The notes: generated by a model not told the origin, from the letters alone. 64,000 nucleotides of DNA from Pantoea sp. 1.19 (GCF_001922585.1 NZ_MRBS01000001.1:671697-735696), one strand, 5' to 3'. Shown: positions 1 to 9,812, counted from the stretch's first letter. Numbers and translations: made by a program.

Positions 1-879
1 GTTGCTGGCGAGGGCATCAATGCCCAGGTCAGCGTGCCGGCGAGCCGCTATGAGGCGATGAAAGACACGCTGTACGCCTTTGATCCGGCGCTCAATAACC
101 TGCGCATGAATATCGCGCTGGAGGATGACGGTAAGTCGTTCTGGGTGCTGCGCCTCAAGGTGCGCGACCGCATTGTGGCCGACGGTATTGACGATGCGCA
201 CTTCGACCCCAGCAACGTCGGTCAGTATCTGAAGGCGGCGGAGGTGAACGCGATGCTCGACGATCCCGACGCGGTGTTTGTGGATATGCGCAACCACTAT
301 GAGTATGAAGTGGGCCATTTCGATAACGCTGTTGAAGTGCCGGCCGATACCTTCCGCGACCAGCTGCCCATGGCCGTGGATATGCTCAAGGGAGAACGTG
401 ACAAAAAAATTGTCATGTACTGCACCGGTGGGATCCGCTGTGAAAAAGCCAGCGCCTGGATGAAGCACAACGGTTTTGACAACGTTTATCACATTGAGGG
501 CGGGATCATTGAGTACGCCCGCCGCGCGCGTGAGCAGGGCTTACCCGTGCGCTTCAAAGGCAAGAACTTTGTGTTCGATGAGCGGATGGGGGAGCGCATT
601 TCTGAGGATGTCCTGTCCCACTGCCACCAGTGCGGTGCGCCCTGTGATACGCACACTAACTGCGTTAACGACGGCTGTCACCTGCTGTTTATCCAGTGTC
701 CGGCCTGCGCCGAGAAGTACCAGGGCTGCTGCAGCCCGCTGTGTATGGAAGAGAGCAAGCTGTCGCCGGAAGAGCAGCGTCAGCGCCGCGCCGGCCGCGA
801 AACCAGCAATAAGATTTTCAATAAATCACGCGGTCTGCTTAATATGACCATGAAGATCCCGACGCCGGAGCAGAAATAA
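1..879 (+). CDS. trhO: tRNA uridine(34) hydroxylase TrhO (YceA), 5' end missing
   Basis: This gene is cut by the left window edge; frame 1 is open from base 1 to the TAA at 879, giving about 292 of the usual ~350 residues. TrhO is a rhodanese-fold enzyme that makes 5-hydroxyuridine at position 34 of tRNAs in the cytoplasm. The remaining part shows the end of the N-terminal ferredoxin-like domain, then the rhodanese domain with the active-site loop [13 protein letters not shown] (catalytic Cys after MY). A Cys-rich tail follows, with [14 protein letters not shown] and [12 protein letters not shown], a likely metal-binding site. The nearly full-length match to E. coli YceA as I remember it makes the call secure. 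A GTG at 34 is internal, not the start. Confidence 0.95.
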   Translation, partial: VAGEGINAQVSVPASRYEAMKDTLYAFDPALNNLRMNIALEDDGKSFWVLRLKVRDRIVADGIDDAHFDPSNVGQYLKAAEVNAMLDDPDAVFVDMRNHYEYEVGHFDNAVEVPADTFRDQLPMAVDMLKGERDKKIVMYCTGGIRCEKASAWMKHNGFDNVYHIEGGIIEYARRAREQGLPVRFKGKNFVFDERMGERISEDVLSHCHQCGAPCDTHTNCVNDGCHLLFIQCPACAEKYQGCCSPLCMEESKLSPEEQRQRRAGRETSNKIFNKSRGLLNMTMKIPTPEQK

Positions 880-882
880 GGC

Positions 883-911
883 GCCGGCACGCGCCCCGGG
901 CGCGTGCCGGC
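883..911. terminator. Hairpin between convergent trhO and yceI
   Basis: A perfect 11-bp stem (GCCGGCACGCG / CGCGTGCCGGC) with a 7-nt loop starts 4 bases after the trhO stop and ends 7 bases before the yceI stop. The two genes converge here, so it probably terminates both. The T-tract is weak on either strand, so efficiency is uncertain. Confidence 0.55.
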
Positions 912-917
912 GGGGGC

Positions 918-1493
918 TTACTGGCGGATGCCCTCTACCGACAGGATCAGCTCCACTTCCTGCGAAGAGGGGCCTAAATCCTTCTTGATATTGAAATCCT
1001 TCAGGGCAAATTTGCCGCTGGCCTCGAAGCCGGCGCGCCAGCCGCCCCACGGATCCTTCCCTTCACCGACCTTTTTCGCCACCAGCGTGACCGGATGGGT
1101 GACGCCGTTCAGCGTCAGGTCGCCGGTTATGTCCAGGCCCTCGCCGTGCGGCTTCACGGAGGTGGAGACAAAGGTCGCCTGCGGATAGCGGGCCACATTC
1201 AGGAAATCTGCGCTGCGCAGATGTTTGTCGCGCTCGGCGTGGTGGGTATCGAGACTCTGGGTATTGATGGTGACCTCGACCTTATCGGCGGCCGGATTCT
1301 TCTCATCAAAGGTAAAGCGGCCATCAAAGTCTTTAAAACTGCCGTACAGCCAGCTGTAGCCCAGATGTTGAATACGGAATTGGATAAACGCGTGCTGCCC
1401 CTCTTTATCCATCTTATACTCGGCGGCGACGGCGCTGCCGCTGGCCAGCAGCAGTGCGCTTAGCGCCAGACCGCTAACGGTTTTCTTTAGCAT
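918..1493 (-). CDS. yceI: YceI family periplasmic lipid-binding protein
   Basis: The product is 191 aa, the normal length for the family. Residues 1-23 form a signal peptide (Lys-rich n-region, [15 protein letters not shown] core, AVAA cleavage region), so it should be periplasmic. The mature part, starting [12 protein letters not shown], is the YceI lipocalin-like beta-barrel, which binds polyisoprenoid or amide-type hydrophobic ligands; the cellular role in enterics is not settled. Conserved features include the [18 protein letters not shown] block and [10 protein letters not shown]. It lies 20 bp downstream of yceJ, a cytochrome b561; the pair is commonly co-transcribed and may work together with isoprenoid quinones. 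Confidence 0.93.
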   Translation of the reverse strand: MLKKTVSGLALSALLLASGSAVAAEYKMDKEGQHAFIQFRIQHLGYSWLYGSFKDFDGRFTFDEKNPAADKVEVTINTQSLDTHHAERDKHLRSADFLNVARYPQATFVSTSVKPHGEGLDITGDLTLNGVTHPVTLVAKKVGEGKDPWGGWRAGFEASGKFALKDFNIKKDLGPSSQEVELILSVEGIRQ

Positions 1494-1513
1494 GAACAGG
1501 TTCCTTTCCAGCG

Positions 1514-2065
1514 TTAATCAGGGCGTCGACCCAGCATCCGCTTTAGCGTGATGTCGCGGTCAACAACATGGTGTTTCAGCGCGGCCAGGCCGTGCAACAC
1601 CGAGACCACCACCACCGTCCACGCCAGCCAGAGATGCACCTCGCCGGCGGTATCCGCCTGCAGGGCCGAACCGGTGAGCGTGGCGGGGACGGTAAACAAG
1701 CCGAAGACGCTGATGCCCTCGCCATCGGCGGTGGAGATGAGGTATCCGGTAATCAAAATGGCAAACAGGCCGCCGTACAGCAGCCAGTGCACCAGCATCG
1801 CGCTGTAGCGCACCGCCGGGCTGTAGTGGCTCAGCGGCCTGGGTGGCGGAGATATTCCGCGCCAAATCAGGCGAAATACCATGAGCGCTAACAGGGTGAT
1901 GCCGATGCTTTTGTGCAGCGCCGGTGCGTCGTGATACCAGGTGTCGTAATAGCCGAGGCTGACCATCCACAGCCCGAGGCCAAACATGCCGTACACCGCC
2001 AGCGCGACCAGCCAGTGCAGCACGATCGAAAGATGTCCATAGTGGGTTGGGCCGTTCTTCCACAT
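1514..2065 (-). CDS. yceJ: Cytochrome b561 family protein YceJ
   Basis: This is a membrane cytochrome b561 of about 183 aa with four predicted transmembrane helices. Haem-ligand histidines sit in conserved spots: [12 protein letters not shown], the HKSIG motif, the VHWLLYG region and the [11 protein letters not shown] end. It likely shuttles electrons between quinol and periplasmic acceptors; the precise partner is unknown. I place the start at the ATG at 2065 ([11 protein letters not shown]), because GGAG lies 8 bases upstream; an ATG 24 bases further out lacks such a site. It probably shares a transcript with yceI downstream. Confidence 0.9.
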   Translation of the reverse strand: MWKNGPTHYGHLSIVLHWLVALAVYGMFGLGLWMVSLGYYDTWYHDAPALHKSIGITLLALMVFRLIWRGISPPPRPLSHYSPAVRYSAMLVHWLLYGGLFAILITGYLISTADGEGISVFGLFTVPATLTGSALQADTAGEVHLWLAWTVVVVSVLHGLAALKHHVVDRDITLKRMLGRRPD

Positions 2066-2266
2066 CCGTTGAACTCCGTTTATCAGCACGAATAATCAAA
2101 GAGTCTCGCGGAATGCGCCCGCGCGCAAGATGGTGAAAGGTAAAGTTTTTTATAGTGGGCTCTGGTTCAGTTTTACTGAATAAGCGGTGCGGCCAGGGGC
2201 GGATATTTTGTTGAAGACGGTCGCCGCCGGGTGCGCGCCGGGGGCGTGTGGCGCGCACCAACAGGA

Positions 2267-3385
2267 TCAGCGTTCGAAACGGGCGAGTGAGAAGGCGGCG
2301 AGATCAAACGGCGGCGGCGCGTTAGAGGCAAACGCCGTGGCGATTTCGCCCAGCACGCTGGCAAATTTGAAGCCGTGACCACTCAGGCCGCTGATGATCA
2401 GCCGGTCGGCATCATCAGGCAGCGTGTCAATAATGAAGTGCTCATCCGCAGTATTGTCATAGGTACAGGCCTGGCCGTGCAGGCAGACCCCAACGCCCGG
2501 TAAAAACTGGCGCAAAAACTGAAACAGCTCGCTGCCGTCGGCGGCCACGCTGCCGAACGGCGTGCGCTGCGACGGATCGGTGATGGGCTGACCGCCGTCA
2601 TGCTTGCCTACCTTCAGGGCATTGTTATCGGCGGGAAAGCCATAGTAATGCTCGCCGTTCGGCATCTCCACGGTAAAGGCCGGAAACTGATTATGCTCGC
2701 TGTAGCGGCCATCGGCCTGATGCCACGCAAACACCTTGCGCACCGGGGTGACCGGCAGCGTCGGCAGCAGGCGGGTGACCCAGGTGCCGGCGCTGAACAG
2801 CACCTTGCGCGCGCGGTAATCGCCATCGGCGGTCGTTACCACCTGCAGATCGCCTTCGCGCCTTACGCGACTGACCGGGCAGTTAAACAGCTGCGCGCAG
2901 CCGGCTTCGCGGGCGAGGCGGATCCAGTGGCGGATGGCGACATCACACCGCAGATAGCCGGAGTGAGCTTCAACAACGCCAACGTAATTTTCCGGTACCT
3001 GCAGCTGCGGCCAGCGTGCGGTGACCTGCTCCGGCGTCAGTACGCTGACCGGCAACGCGAAGCGCTGCGCGCTGTCAATCACGTTGCGGATGAAGGGCGA
3101 GGTGGCCGGCGCGAGATTGATGATGCCGCAGCGGTGCATGATTTTTTCCCCGGCCAGCTGCTCCAGCTCGTCCCACAGCTGCTGCGCGCGCAACACCATC
3201 GGCACGTAGGCCTCCCCTTCGCCGTAGGCGTGGCGTATCAGGCGGGTTTCTCCGTGGTGGCTACCCTGATCGTGCGGCGGATGACCGCTGTCGGTCATCA
3301 GCACGTTCAGACCGGCGCGGGTGGCGTACCAGCCGGTAGCGGCGCCGACCGAGCCGCTGCCCACCACAATCAGATCGTAAATCAT
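2267..3385 (-). CDS. solA: N-methyl-L-tryptophan oxidase (MTOX)
   Basis: This is a 372-aa flavoenzyme of the monomeric sarcosine oxidase family. It oxidatively demethylates N-methyl-L-tryptophan, giving tryptophan, formaldehyde and H2O2; sarcosine is a poor substrate. The N-terminal FAD-binding motif [17 protein letters not shown] is intact. Cys307 in HGQACTYD aligns with the Cys that binds FAD covalently in E. coli SolA (Cys308), and the C-terminal [10 protein letters not shown] block is present. It sits between yceJ and bssS as in E. coli. The physiological purpose is unclear even in model strains. Confidence 0.94.
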   Translation of the reverse strand: MIYDLIVVGSGSVGAATGWYATRAGLNVLMTDSGHPPHDQGSHHGETRLIRHAYGEGEAYVPMVLRAQQLWDELEQLAGEKIMHRCGIINLAPATSPFIRNVIDSAQRFALPVSVLTPEQVTARWPQLQVPENYVGVVEAHSGYLRCDVAIRHWIRLAREAGCAQLFNCPVSRVRREGDLQVVTTADGDYRARKVLFSAGTWVTRLLPTLPVTPVRKVFAWHQADGRYSEHNQFPAFTVEMPNGEHYYGFPADNNALKVGKHDGGQPITDPSQRTPFGSVAADGSELFQFLRQFLPGVGVCLHGQACTYDNTADEHFIIDTLPDDADRLIISGLSGHGFKFASVLGEIATAFASNAPPPFDLAAFSLARFER

Positions 3386-3537
3386 TGTGTACCCTCACTT
3401 AAGGCTCGTAAAAATGCCCACAACATAGGTGTTTTATCGTGAAAAAACAAGGCGGAGCAGGGAGGGATGGGGGGAGCGCGCGATGCCGCCGCCCGCGGAA
3501 CTGGCCTGCGGCGTGGGTGGCCGGACGCGGCCGATAA

Positions 3538-3563
3538 CAAAAAGGCACCCGCTCAGGGGTGCC
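3538..3563 (-). terminator. Rho-independent terminator of bssS
   Basis: Read on the minus strand, the stem AGGCACCC / GGGTGCCT (6-nt loop) is followed directly by a run of T residues (plus-strand A's at 3538-3542). It lies about 20 bases past the bssS stop, the classical form of an intrinsic terminator. Confidence 0.85.
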
Positions 3564-3583
3564 TCTCTGCTGCGCAACGTCGA

Positions 3584-3838
3584 TCAGTGCTTGCGACTCG
3601 GGCGCACGTCGTACTGTGCCGCTTCAATCTGTGCAATGCCCGCTTCGAGGATCGAGATAAACTGTCTGGCTACATCGGTGGTTAGCCAGTAAGTCTGTCC
3701 CACATCCGCATCCTCTTCTTTTTGCTCTTGCGATGATAGGGAATGTAAACGGATCATCATGGCGTCATAGCTGTCAACGGTACTGATATCCCATCCCACC
3801 AGCGGATGGGTTTGAATAACATCTTTTTCCCGGTCCAT
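3584..3838 (-). CDS. bssS: Biofilm regulator BssS
   Basis: An 84-aa protein of the same length as E. coli BssS (YceP), sharing VIQTHPLVGWDISTVDSYDA and WLTTDVARQFISILEAGIA. BssS affects biofilm formation, indole/AI-2 linked signalling and stress gene expression through an unknown molecular mechanism; it has no recognised DNA-binding motif. It is transcribed alone: an AT-rich ~165-bp region upstream (3839-4007) contains a TATAAT-like element on the minus strand near 3913-3918, and a strong terminator follows. Confidence 0.93.
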   Translation of the reverse strand: MDREKDVIQTHPLVGWDISTVDSYDAMMIRLHSLSSQEQKEEDADVGQTYWLTTDVARQFISILEAGIAQIEAAQYDVRPSRKH

Positions 3839-4007
3839 TATAACCCCCTTAGTACTTGCGAAAACGAAGCGTGTAATTGAGGTTCAATGTAGCTTTCTTA
3901 CAGAGCTAAATAATTATAACACGATTGTAAAATCGCACAGGTAAATTAACCCGCGCGTCGCGCGAAGGAAAAGTCACTATCTGTAACAAAAAATCACCGC
4001 GCGGCGT

Positions 4008-4289
4008 TCAGTTCAGCGGCGGCACGTCATCGGGTGCCCGTCGCCCTCCCAGCCGCTGCTCAATATCCTGCGCCAGTGCGGCAAAGTGTTGCTGCGTTTG
4101 CGCATCACGCTGCTGATTTTGCGCTTCCAGCTTGAGGTTGTGCACCAGCAGCTGACCAGCCTTATCATCCAGGCAAAAGGTCAGGTAGCTAAAGGCATTC
4201 TCTAACACCTGTAAACGGTGCTGCTGATCGCGAATCAGCGCCAGCAGTTCGCCAAAGGTCATGGCGTCTTCCGATTTTTCCGGAAACAT
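4008..4289 (-). CDS. Small unknown helical protein between bssS and dinI
   Basis: This encodes 93 aa and I do not recognise it with confidence. The core (roughly residues 10-75) is rich in Leu, Gln, Glu and Ala with heptad-like spacing and should form a helical hairpin or coiled coil. It has no signal peptide and no catalytic-looking motif, and the tail (GRRAPDDVPPLN) looks disordered. In size and pattern it faintly resembles small enteric proteins such as YecF, but that is only an impression. The ATG at 4289 is preceded by GAGGAG about 10 bases away; a second ATG at 4262 (MTFGELL) has GGAAG nearby and is an alternative. It occupies the place where E. coli has yceO. Confidence 0.6.
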   Translation of the reverse strand: MFPEKSEDAMTFGELLALIRDQQHRLQVLENAFSYLTFCLDDKAGQLLVHNLKLEAQNQQRDAQTQQHFAALAQDIEQRLGGRRAPDDVPPLN

Positions 4290-4387
4290 AGGTCAGGCTC
4301 TCCTCGGGTAACGGGCAGCACGCCGCCGGATGGGTTAAAGCAGTGTATATCACATTTATCCCGCGCTCGATAGCAACCCGCAGACGT

Positions 4388-4413
4388 AAAAAAGCCGGAT
4401 GGCGACACCCGGC
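4388..4413 (-). terminator. Rho-independent terminator of dinI
   Basis: On the minus strand the GCCGG / CCGGC stem is followed by six T residues (plus-strand A's at 4388-4393). It starts about 20 bases after the dinI stop codon. Confidence 0.75.
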
Positions 4414-4434
4414 AAAAAGGGGGGTACGGACGCC

Positions 4435-4680
4435 TCAGTCGGCGCTGAACCAGTCGTCAGCGCTCTCCCAGGTCTCTTGTAAAATATCAGTAATGCGCGC
4501 CTTATCGTCTTTGTTGCCGCCCATCACCGTCAGCTGGTTGCCGCCAGCGTAGCGCACCTGAACGTGGTGATCAGCCAGGGGAAACGCCGCATTGATGCGG
4601 CGGTGCAGCTCGGCGCCGAGGGCCTCAATGGCGCCCGGCGGCAGCGGGGCGGTTTTCGCTACGGTCACTTCAATACGCAT
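4435..4680 (-). CDS. dinI: DNA damage-inducible protein DinI
   Basis: An 81-aa protein matching E. coli DinI along its length, with MRIEVTVAKTAPLPPGAIEA at the start and the acidic C-terminal helix ending ILQETWESADDWF. DinI binds RecA filaments, stabilises them and limits LexA and UmuD cleavage, so it tunes the SOS response. SOS control is visible in the sequence: a near-perfect LexA operator lies 18 bp upstream of the start. Confidence 0.96.
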   Translation of the reverse strand: MRIEVTVAKTAPLPPGAIEALGAELHRRINAAFPLADHHVQVRYAGGNQLTVMGGNKDDKARITDILQETWESADDWFSAD

Positions 4681-4698
4681 AGTCCAGCCTCCATTTGG

Positions 4699-4718
4699 TA
4701 CTGTGATTTTATACAGTA
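4699..4718 (-). promoter_or_regulatory. LexA operator (SOS box) of dinI
   Basis: The 20-mer TACTGTGATTTTATACAGTA contains CTG-N10-CAG with both flanking TA/TA pairs, matching the enterobacterial LexA consensus at nearly every informative position. It lies just upstream of dinI, a known SOS gene. Confidence 0.93.
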
Positions 4719-4755
4719 TCGCCAGCGCCCGGGCAAGCGAATTTACGCCGTCGGC

Positions 4756-5805
4756 TCAGAGGCGCTCGACCTGCCAGTTCAGCGTCTGTCCGGCGAGGAA
4801 CGGCACCAGCGTGTCGTCTCCGGCGGGCAGGGTCTCCGGCACCGTCCACGGCTTGCGCACCAGGCGAATGCTTTCCTCGTTGAGCGGCAGGCCATAGAAG
4901 CGCGGGCCGTTCCCGGAGCAGAAGGCCTCCAGGTGAGCCAGCGCGCCCAGCTCTTCAAACACGGTTGCGTAGGCGGGCAGGGAGGTCGGGGCGTTAAAGA
5001 CCCCGGCGCAGCCGCAGCAGGCCTCTTTGCGGTGGCGGGCGTGCGGTGCCGTATCGGTGCCGAGAAAAAAGCGCGGATGGCCGCTGGCAACGATGTCACG
5101 CAGCGCCTGCTGATGTACGTTGCGCTTGAGGATTGGCAGGCAGTAGAGGTGTGGCCGGATGCCCCCCACCAGCATGTCGTTGCGGTTAAACATCAAATGC
5201 TGCGGCGTGATTGTCGCCGCGACGCGATCGTCGGACTCGGCGACCCAGGCGGCCGCTTCGCGCGTGGTGATGTGCTCGAACACCACTTTCAGGGTCGGAA
5301 ATTGCTGACGCAGCGGGATCATCACGTCGTCGATAAAGCGGGCTTCACGGTCAAAAATATCGACGTGGGCGTCGGTCACCTCGCCGTGGATCAGCAGCGG
5401 CATGCCTATCTCCTGCATCCGCGCCAGCACGCCGGCAATCGCGGCGATGCTGGTCACGCCAAAGCTGGAGTTGGTGGTGGCGTGCGCCGGATAGAGCTTG
5501 GCGGCGGTGAACACGCCGTCGTGAAATCCGCGCGCCACCTCATCGGGATCCAGTGAATCGGTCAGGTAGCAGGTCATCAGCGGCATAAAGCCGTCTCCCG
5601 CCGGTACCGCCGCCAGGATCCGTTCACGATAAGCGCGCGCGGCGGCCACGCTGGTGACCGGCGGCACCAGATTGGGCATCACAATGGCGCGGGCGGAGAC
5701 CGCACTGGTCCAGGGCACGACCGCCCGCATCATGGCGTCATCGCGCAAATGGATATGCCAGTCGTCTGGGCGGCGAAGGAGTATTTCCTGAGGTAAAGCA
5801 GTCAT
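4756..5805 (-). CDS. pyrC: Dihydroorotase
   Basis: A 349-aa class II dihydroorotase that interconverts carbamoyl-aspartate and dihydroorotate in pyrimidine synthesis. All metal ligands are visible at E. coli-like positions: His17 and His19 (WHIHL), carbamylated Lys103 (AAKLYPA), His140 (LLIHGEV), His178 (FEHIT) and Asp251 (GTDTAPH). The ATG at 5805 is preferred because GGAG lies 6-7 bases upstream; a TTG at 5820 in the same frame has no such site. The leader may support pyrimidine-controlled translation (see the separate entry). Confidence 0.97.
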   Translation of the reverse strand: MTALPQEILLRRPDDWHIHLRDDAMMRAVVPWTSAVSARAIVMPNLVPPVTSVAAARAYRERILAAVPAGDGFMPLMTCYLTDSLDPDEVARGFHDGVFTAAKLYPAHATTNSSFGVTSIAAIAGVLARMQEIGMPLLIHGEVTDAHVDIFDREARFIDDVMIPLRQQFPTLKVVFEHITTREAAAWVAESDDRVAATITPQHLMFNRNDMLVGGIRPHLYCLPILKRNVHQQALRDIVASGHPRFFLGTDTAPHARHRKEACCGCAGVFNAPTSLPAYATVFEELGALAHLEAFCSGNGPRFYGLPLNEESIRLVRKPWTVPETLPAGDDTLVPFLAGQTLNWQVERL

Positions 5806-5911
5806 CGTGTGCTCCGGCAAAAGGATGGAGATCCAGGGATGGATTGAAGCCGGGGGGTAAAGATAACCAGAATCAGGGGCAAATGCACCCCTTTTCTGGT
5901 GTTATATTATA
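5806..5911 (-). promoter_or_regulatory. pyrC promoter and leader, possible start-site-switching control
   Basis: Reading on the minus strand, a TATCTT element (5860-5865) lies just before a run of six C residues (5852-5857), where transcription could begin. The following CCGGC can pair with the GCCGGAG that holds the pyrC ribosome-binding site (5812-5818). This matches the known enteric pyrC logic, in which the nucleotide pool shifts the start site and so decides whether an SD-masking hairpin forms. Further upstream are an inverted repeat (5875-5892) and another TATAAT (5906-5911). The promoter assignment is inference. Confidence 0.35.
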
Positions 5912-5953
5912 ACAATAATTGGGCGGGCCGTCGGCTAACATGCCCGCAACTTC

Positions 5954-6517
5954 TCAGTCGGTAAACGGGATAACCAGCTCGCCGGGCTTGACTTCCAGTC
6001 CCTTCGCCAACTTTTTCGCCATCAGCTCGGCCTTGCTGCGCTCGCTGCTCAGGACATACGCCGGGTGTACATCAAACCACTGCTTCAGCGACGAATTCAG
6101 GTAGGGCGTCAGGGTTTTCAGCGGCGCCTGCATGTTTTCCGGCTGTACGCGACTATCCACCAGCTCCAAATCGCGCAGGAAAATCGCGCCCTGCCGGGCG
6201 TCATACACCGGCTGGGCTTTCATCTTCAGCTGCATATCCGCCTTCTGCGATCCCAGCAGCGACGTGATAGCCACATTCGCATGACCGGTCAGGGTAATTT
6301 TGCCCGGCTCTTCGCGGCCAATCTGGCTCTGCAGCTGATCAAGGGTAATGTGGGCGTTCAGCAAGCCGTCAACGCCGATCTGTTTTTCAAACTTGTCGCG
6401 TTTTTGCAGCGCCTGATTGATGTCATTTTCGCCGATGGTATAGCTGGTTAATTGATTGCAGCCCGCCAGCAGAAGTCCGGCCAGCAGGAGACAGCATCCG
6501 TGAAAAGCCTTTTTCAT
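5954..6517 (-). CDS. yceB: YceB lipoprotein (DUF1439)
   Basis: A predicted lipoprotein of about 187 aa. The signal peptide MKKAFHGCCLLLAGLLLAGC ends in the lipobox LAGC; Asn after the Cys allows outer-membrane sorting. The mature part carries the DUF1439 tubular lipid-binding-type domain with SQIGREEPGKITLTGHA and the family end GLEVKPGELVIPFTD. The function is not established. I choose the ATG at 6517, with AGGA six bases upstream, rather than longer in-frame starts that would spoil the signal peptide. Confidence 0.9.
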   Translation of the reverse strand: MKKAFHGCCLLLAGLLLAGCNQLTSYTIGENDINQALQKRDKFEKQIGVDGLLNAHITLDQLQSQIGREEPGKITLTGHANVAITSLLGSQKADMQLKMKAQPVYDARQGAIFLRDLELVDSRVQPENMQAPLKTLTPYLNSSLKQWFDVHPAYVLSSERSKAELMAKKLAKGLEVKPGELVIPFTD

Positions 6518-6632
6518 TATCATCCTCATATCGTTAACCGGGCAAGCGCCCACCTCTACAGGGTGCCGGATCGCGGAACGCCTGTCACCAGGAGAAGGAT
6601 GAATTCCCCGGCGCAGCCGGGGAGGAAAGGGC

Positions 6633-7280
6633 TTAGCGCGCCCAGCCGGAAAGCAGCGGCACCTGCGTTTGATTGGCCATATTATTGCGGTATTCTGCTA
6701 CCCGACTGGGGTAATCAATGCCTTTGACCAGCGTCAGAGAACGCAGCAGCGGGAAGAGATGAATATCGTCCAGCGACGGCTCACCGTTGACCGCGTTTGA
6801 CTGGGCTATCAGCGGATCGAGATCGCGCAGGTCATCGCTTATCTTTTTAATCAGGCCCGGTGAATGGGCCTTCAGCTCGGCAAAATCACCAAGGGTGGCC
6901 TCTTTTTTCGCGATAAAGTGTTGCCGAGCCGCCGGCGTCTCAAACTCGTCGAAAGGGGCTTCGGCTACTCGCGGGATAATCAGCTTGTTCACGTAGCCGT
7001 CGACGTGGCGCAGCCAGTCGCCGATTGCCGCGCTCAGCGGGCCGGTCAGCAGCGGCTGCCGATCCGATCGATCGACAAACGCCACGATGTCGAGACTTTC
7101 GGTCATGTAGCTGCCGTCAGGCTTACACAGGATCGGCACCATCTTTTTCCCCACCAGGCGCTCCGGCGTGGCCGCATCGTCGTTGTGCAGAGTCAGCAGT
7201 TTTACCGGTAAATTCTTCAGGCCAAAAATCATCCTTGCCCGGACGCAAAACGGGCAGTGGTCGTAAATGTACAGTTTCAC
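6633..7280 (-). CDS. grxB: Glutaredoxin 2
   Basis: A 215-aa glutaredoxin of the GST-like type, much larger than Grx1 or Grx3. The thioredoxin-fold N-terminus has the active-site pair Cys9-Pro-Phe-Cys12 (CPFC) and the cis-Pro segment KKMVPIL; the C-terminal ~130 residues are the all-helical GST-like domain. It reduces mixed disulfides with glutathione in the cytoplasm. E. coli has mdtG (yceE) upstream, between grxB and rimJ; here only 273 bp separate them. Confidence 0.96.
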   Translation of the reverse strand: MKLYIYDHCPFCVRARMIFGLKNLPVKLLTLHNDDAATPERLVGKKMVPILCKPDGSYMTESLDIVAFVDRSDRQPLLTGPLSAAIGDWLRHVDGYVNKLIIPRVAEAPFDEFETPAARQHFIAKKEATLGDFAELKAHSPGLIKKISDDLRDLDPLIAQSNAVNGEPSLDDIHLFPLLRSLTLVKGIDYPSRVAEYRNNMANQTQVPLLSGWAR

Positions 7281-7553
7281 CGTATGACCTCCTTGATGAC
7301 TGCCGCCGAAGCGGTATCAATGTGTTGAATAGGCGAAGAAAGTATGGGAGAGAAAGGGGCGAAGAGCAAATCGCAAGGCCGGCGCCTCAGCGGCGAGTTG
7401 GGGACGAATTTTGCTCATTTTTAACGAGTTAGCCGCTTTTTTGCTGGCAAATAATTTACCGCAGTGAAGGGGGGCGGTTATAGTGAAGTACGTAACGCTG
7501 TATCCGGTGCAGACCGCATCAGCACGTCGAGAGCCAGGGATTGAGGAAAAGAG

Positions 7554-8144
7554 ATGTTTGGCTACCGTTCTAATATGCCGAAGGTGCGCCTGACCACCGA
7601 TCGGCTGGTGGTTCGGCTGGTGCATGAACGCGATGCCTGGCGTATGGCCGATTACTACGCTGAAAACCGCGCCTTTCTGCAGCCCTGGGAGCCCCTGCGC
7701 GATGACAGCCACTGCTACCCCTCCGGCTGGCAGGCGCGGCTGGGGCTGATTACGGAAATGCACCGCCAGGGGAGCGCCTATTACTTTGTGGTCATGGATC
7801 CGCAGGAAACCTGCGTACGCGGCGTGGCCAACTTCAGCAACGTGCTGCGCGGGGCGTTTCACGCCTGCTATCTCGGCTATTCGTTGGGTGAGCAGTGGCA
7901 GGGGCAGGGCATGATGTTCGAAGCGCTGCAGGCGGCCATTCGCTACATGCAGCGTCAGCAGCGGATGCACCGCATCATGGCCAATTACATGCCGCACAAT
8001 CAGCGCAGCGGCAATTTACTGACGCGGCTGGGATTTGAACGAGAGGGCTATGCCAAAGCTTATTTGCTGATTAACGGCAGGTGGCAGGATCACGTATTGA
8101 CCGCACTGACCTCAACCGACTGGACGCCGCAGCGCGGCGGCTAA
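7554..8144 (+). CDS. rimJ: Ribosomal protein S5 alanine N-acetyltransferase RimJ
   Basis: A 196-aa GNAT acetyltransferase that acetylates the N-terminal alanine of ribosomal protein S5 and can also assist 30S assembly. The sequence begins MFGYRSN and keeps the enteric block [19 protein letters not shown]. The acetyl-CoA-binding loop is seen at [10 protein letters not shown] (Q/R-x-x-G-x-G/A type). A purine-rich site (TTGAGGAAAAG) lies just before the ATG. yceH and mviM follow closely, suggesting one transcript. Confidence 0.95.
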   Translation: MFGYRSNMPKVRLTTDRLVVRLVHERDAWRMADYYAENRAFLQPWEPLRDDSHCYPSGWQARLGLITEMHRQGSAYYFVVMDPQETCVRGVANFSNVLRGAFHACYLGYSLGEQWQGQGMMFEALQAAIRYMQRQQRMHRIMANYMPHNQRSGNLLTRLGFEREGYAKAYLLINGRWQDHVLTALTSTDWTPQRGG

Positions 8145-8161
8145 GCAAACAGGACTGTCTA

Positions 8162-8827
8162 ATGAAAACCGTACTCTCCGCCCTGGAAGCGCGCGTGATT
8201 GGCGCGCTGCTGGAAAAGCAGATCGCCACGCCCGAGCAGTATCCGCTCTCCCTGAACGCCGTGGTGACCGCCTGCAATCAAAAGTCCAATCGCGATCCGG
8301 TGATGTCGCTCAGCGACAGCGAGGTGCAGAACACGCTCGATCTGCTGGTGAAAAAACATCTGGTCACCGCCCTGAGCACCCCCGGAAGTCGGGTGATGAA
8401 GTATGAGCAGCGGCTGTGTAACTCAACGTTTGGCCAGCTGCGCCTGCATCCCGGCGAGGTGGCGGCGATCGCCACGCTGCTGCTGCGCGGGCCGCAGACG
8501 CCGGGCGAAATTCGCACTCGCTGTCAGCGGCTGCACGATTTTGCCGACGTCGCCGCCACCGAAGCCTGTCTGGATCGGCTGGCCAGCCGCGATGACGGTC
8601 CGCTGGTGCAGCGATTGCCGCGCGAGCCCGGCAAGCGCGAGAGCCGCTACCGTCACCTGTTCAGCGGCGATACCGCCCCCGCCGCAGGCGAGAACGCCGA
8701 ACCGCCGTTCGACAGCGCGGAGGATCCGGCGGCACTGGCCGCGCGGGTGGCCAGCCTGGAGGCTGACATGCAGGTGCTGAAAGCGCAGCTGGCCAGTCTG
8801 CTGCCGGCGGTGTCACAGGATGCGTAA
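8162..8827 (+). CDS. yceH: YceH family protein (DUF480)
   Basis: A 221-aa DUF480 protein. It has two winged-helix-like domains (about residues 5-80 and 95-170), marked by [26 protein letters not shown] and [15 protein letters not shown], and a C-terminal coiled coil ([25 protein letters not shown]). Its role is unknown; the fold suggests nucleic-acid or protein binding. The ATG at 8162 is 17 bp after rimJ. The stop overlaps the start of mviM by 8 bp, so translation is probably coupled. Confidence 0.93.
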   Translation: MKTVLSALEARVIGALLEKQIATPEQYPLSLNAVVTACNQKSNRDPVMSLSDSEVQNTLDLLVKKHLVTALSTPGSRVMKYEQRLCNSTFGQLRLHPGEVAAIATLLLRGPQTPGEIRTRCQRLHDFADVAATEACLDRLASRDDGPLVQRLPREPGKRESRYRHLFSGDTAPAAGENAEPPFDSAEDPAALAARVASLEADMQVLKAQLASLLPAVSQDA

Positions 8828-9743
8828 GCCGCGGATCGGTGTGGTCGGGCTGGGCGGGATCGCGCAAAAAGCGTGGCTGCCGGTGCTGGCGCACAGCGTC
8901 GACTGGACGCTGGTGGGCGGTTATTCGCCCAACCAGCCGCGCGCGCAGGCGGTATGCGCCAGCTGGCGTATCCCCTGTTTTAGCCAGATGGCGGCGCTGG
9001 CCGCGGCCAGTGATGCGGTGTTTGTGCACAGCAGCACTGCCAGCCACTTTGCGGTGGTGCGTATGCTGCTGGAAGCCGGGGTCGACGTCTGCGTGGATAA
9101 GCCGCTGGCCGCTACCCTTGATGAGGCCGAACAGCTGGTGGCGCTGGCTGCGGCGCGTGGCCGTAAGCTGATGGTCGCGTTTAATCGCCGCTTTGCGCCG
9201 CGCTATCTGCAGCTGAAGGCCGCGCTCGACGCGCCGGCCTCGCTGCGCATGGATAAACACCGCACCGACAGCGTCGGCGCCGCCGCCTGGGTTACCTTGT
9301 TGGATGACTATCTGCACGTGGTGGACACCGCCCTGTGGCTGGCCGGAGGGGAAGCCGCACTGCGCAGCGGTCAGCTGCTCCTGGATGCCCGGGGGGCCCT
9401 GCTGTACGCCGAGCACCATTTTCAGCGCGGCGATACGCTGGTCACCACCAGTATGCACCGGCGGGCGGGCAGCCAGCGCGAGAGCGTGCTGGCTATCGAC
9501 GACGGCGCCTGTATGCGGGTGGAGGAGATGCGCGACTGGCAGTGCGAAACGGCACGGGGCGTTTATCAGGATCCGGTGCCAGGCTGGCAAAGCACTCTCG
9601 AACAGCGCGGATTTGCCGGCGCGGCGCGCCATTTTATTGCGTGCGTGGCGAACCACACCGCGCCGCACATCAGCGGTGAAGAGGCGCTGCGGGCGCAGCG
9701 CTGGGTCACCCGGCTTTGGCAGGCGCATCCTCACGCGTTGTAA
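8820..9743 (+). CDS. mviM: Gfo/Idh/MocA family oxidoreductase MviM
   Basis: A 307-aa NAD(P)-dependent oxidoreductase. The N-terminal Rossmann motif is [17 protein letters not shown]; the cofactor-proximal Lys lies in VDKPLA; the C-terminal half is the alpha/beta substrate domain. The substrate is unknown, although the gene is nearly always next to murJ (mviN) in enterics. It overlaps yceH by 8 bp and ends 69 bp before murJ, so all three may be co-transcribed. Confidence 0.92.
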   Translation: MRKPRIGVVGLGGIAQKAWLPVLAHSVDWTLVGGYSPNQPRAQAVCASWRIPCFSQMAALAAASDAVFVHSSTASHFAVVRMLLEAGVDVCVDKPLAATLDEAEQLVALAAARGRKLMVAFNRRFAPRYLQLKAALDAPASLRMDKHRTDSVGAAAWVTLLDDYLHVVDTALWLAGGEAALRSGQLLLDARGALLYAEHHFQRGDTLVTTSMHRRAGSQRESVLAIDDGACMRVEEMRDWQCETARGVYQDPVPGWQSTLEQRGFAGAARHFIACVANHTAPHISGEEALRAQRWVTRLWQAHPHAL

Positions 9744-9812
9744 CAACTGGATCTGGCGATTTTTGTCAGCTTCAGTAGACTAGCGCCACCTTTCTTTACG
9801 CTTACAACGCAC

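Noticed and set aside
6604-6620. CCCCGGC-GCA-GCCGGGG hairpin after grxB as a terminator
   Set aside because: A stem exists but there is no T-tract on the minus strand, so its role is uncertain.
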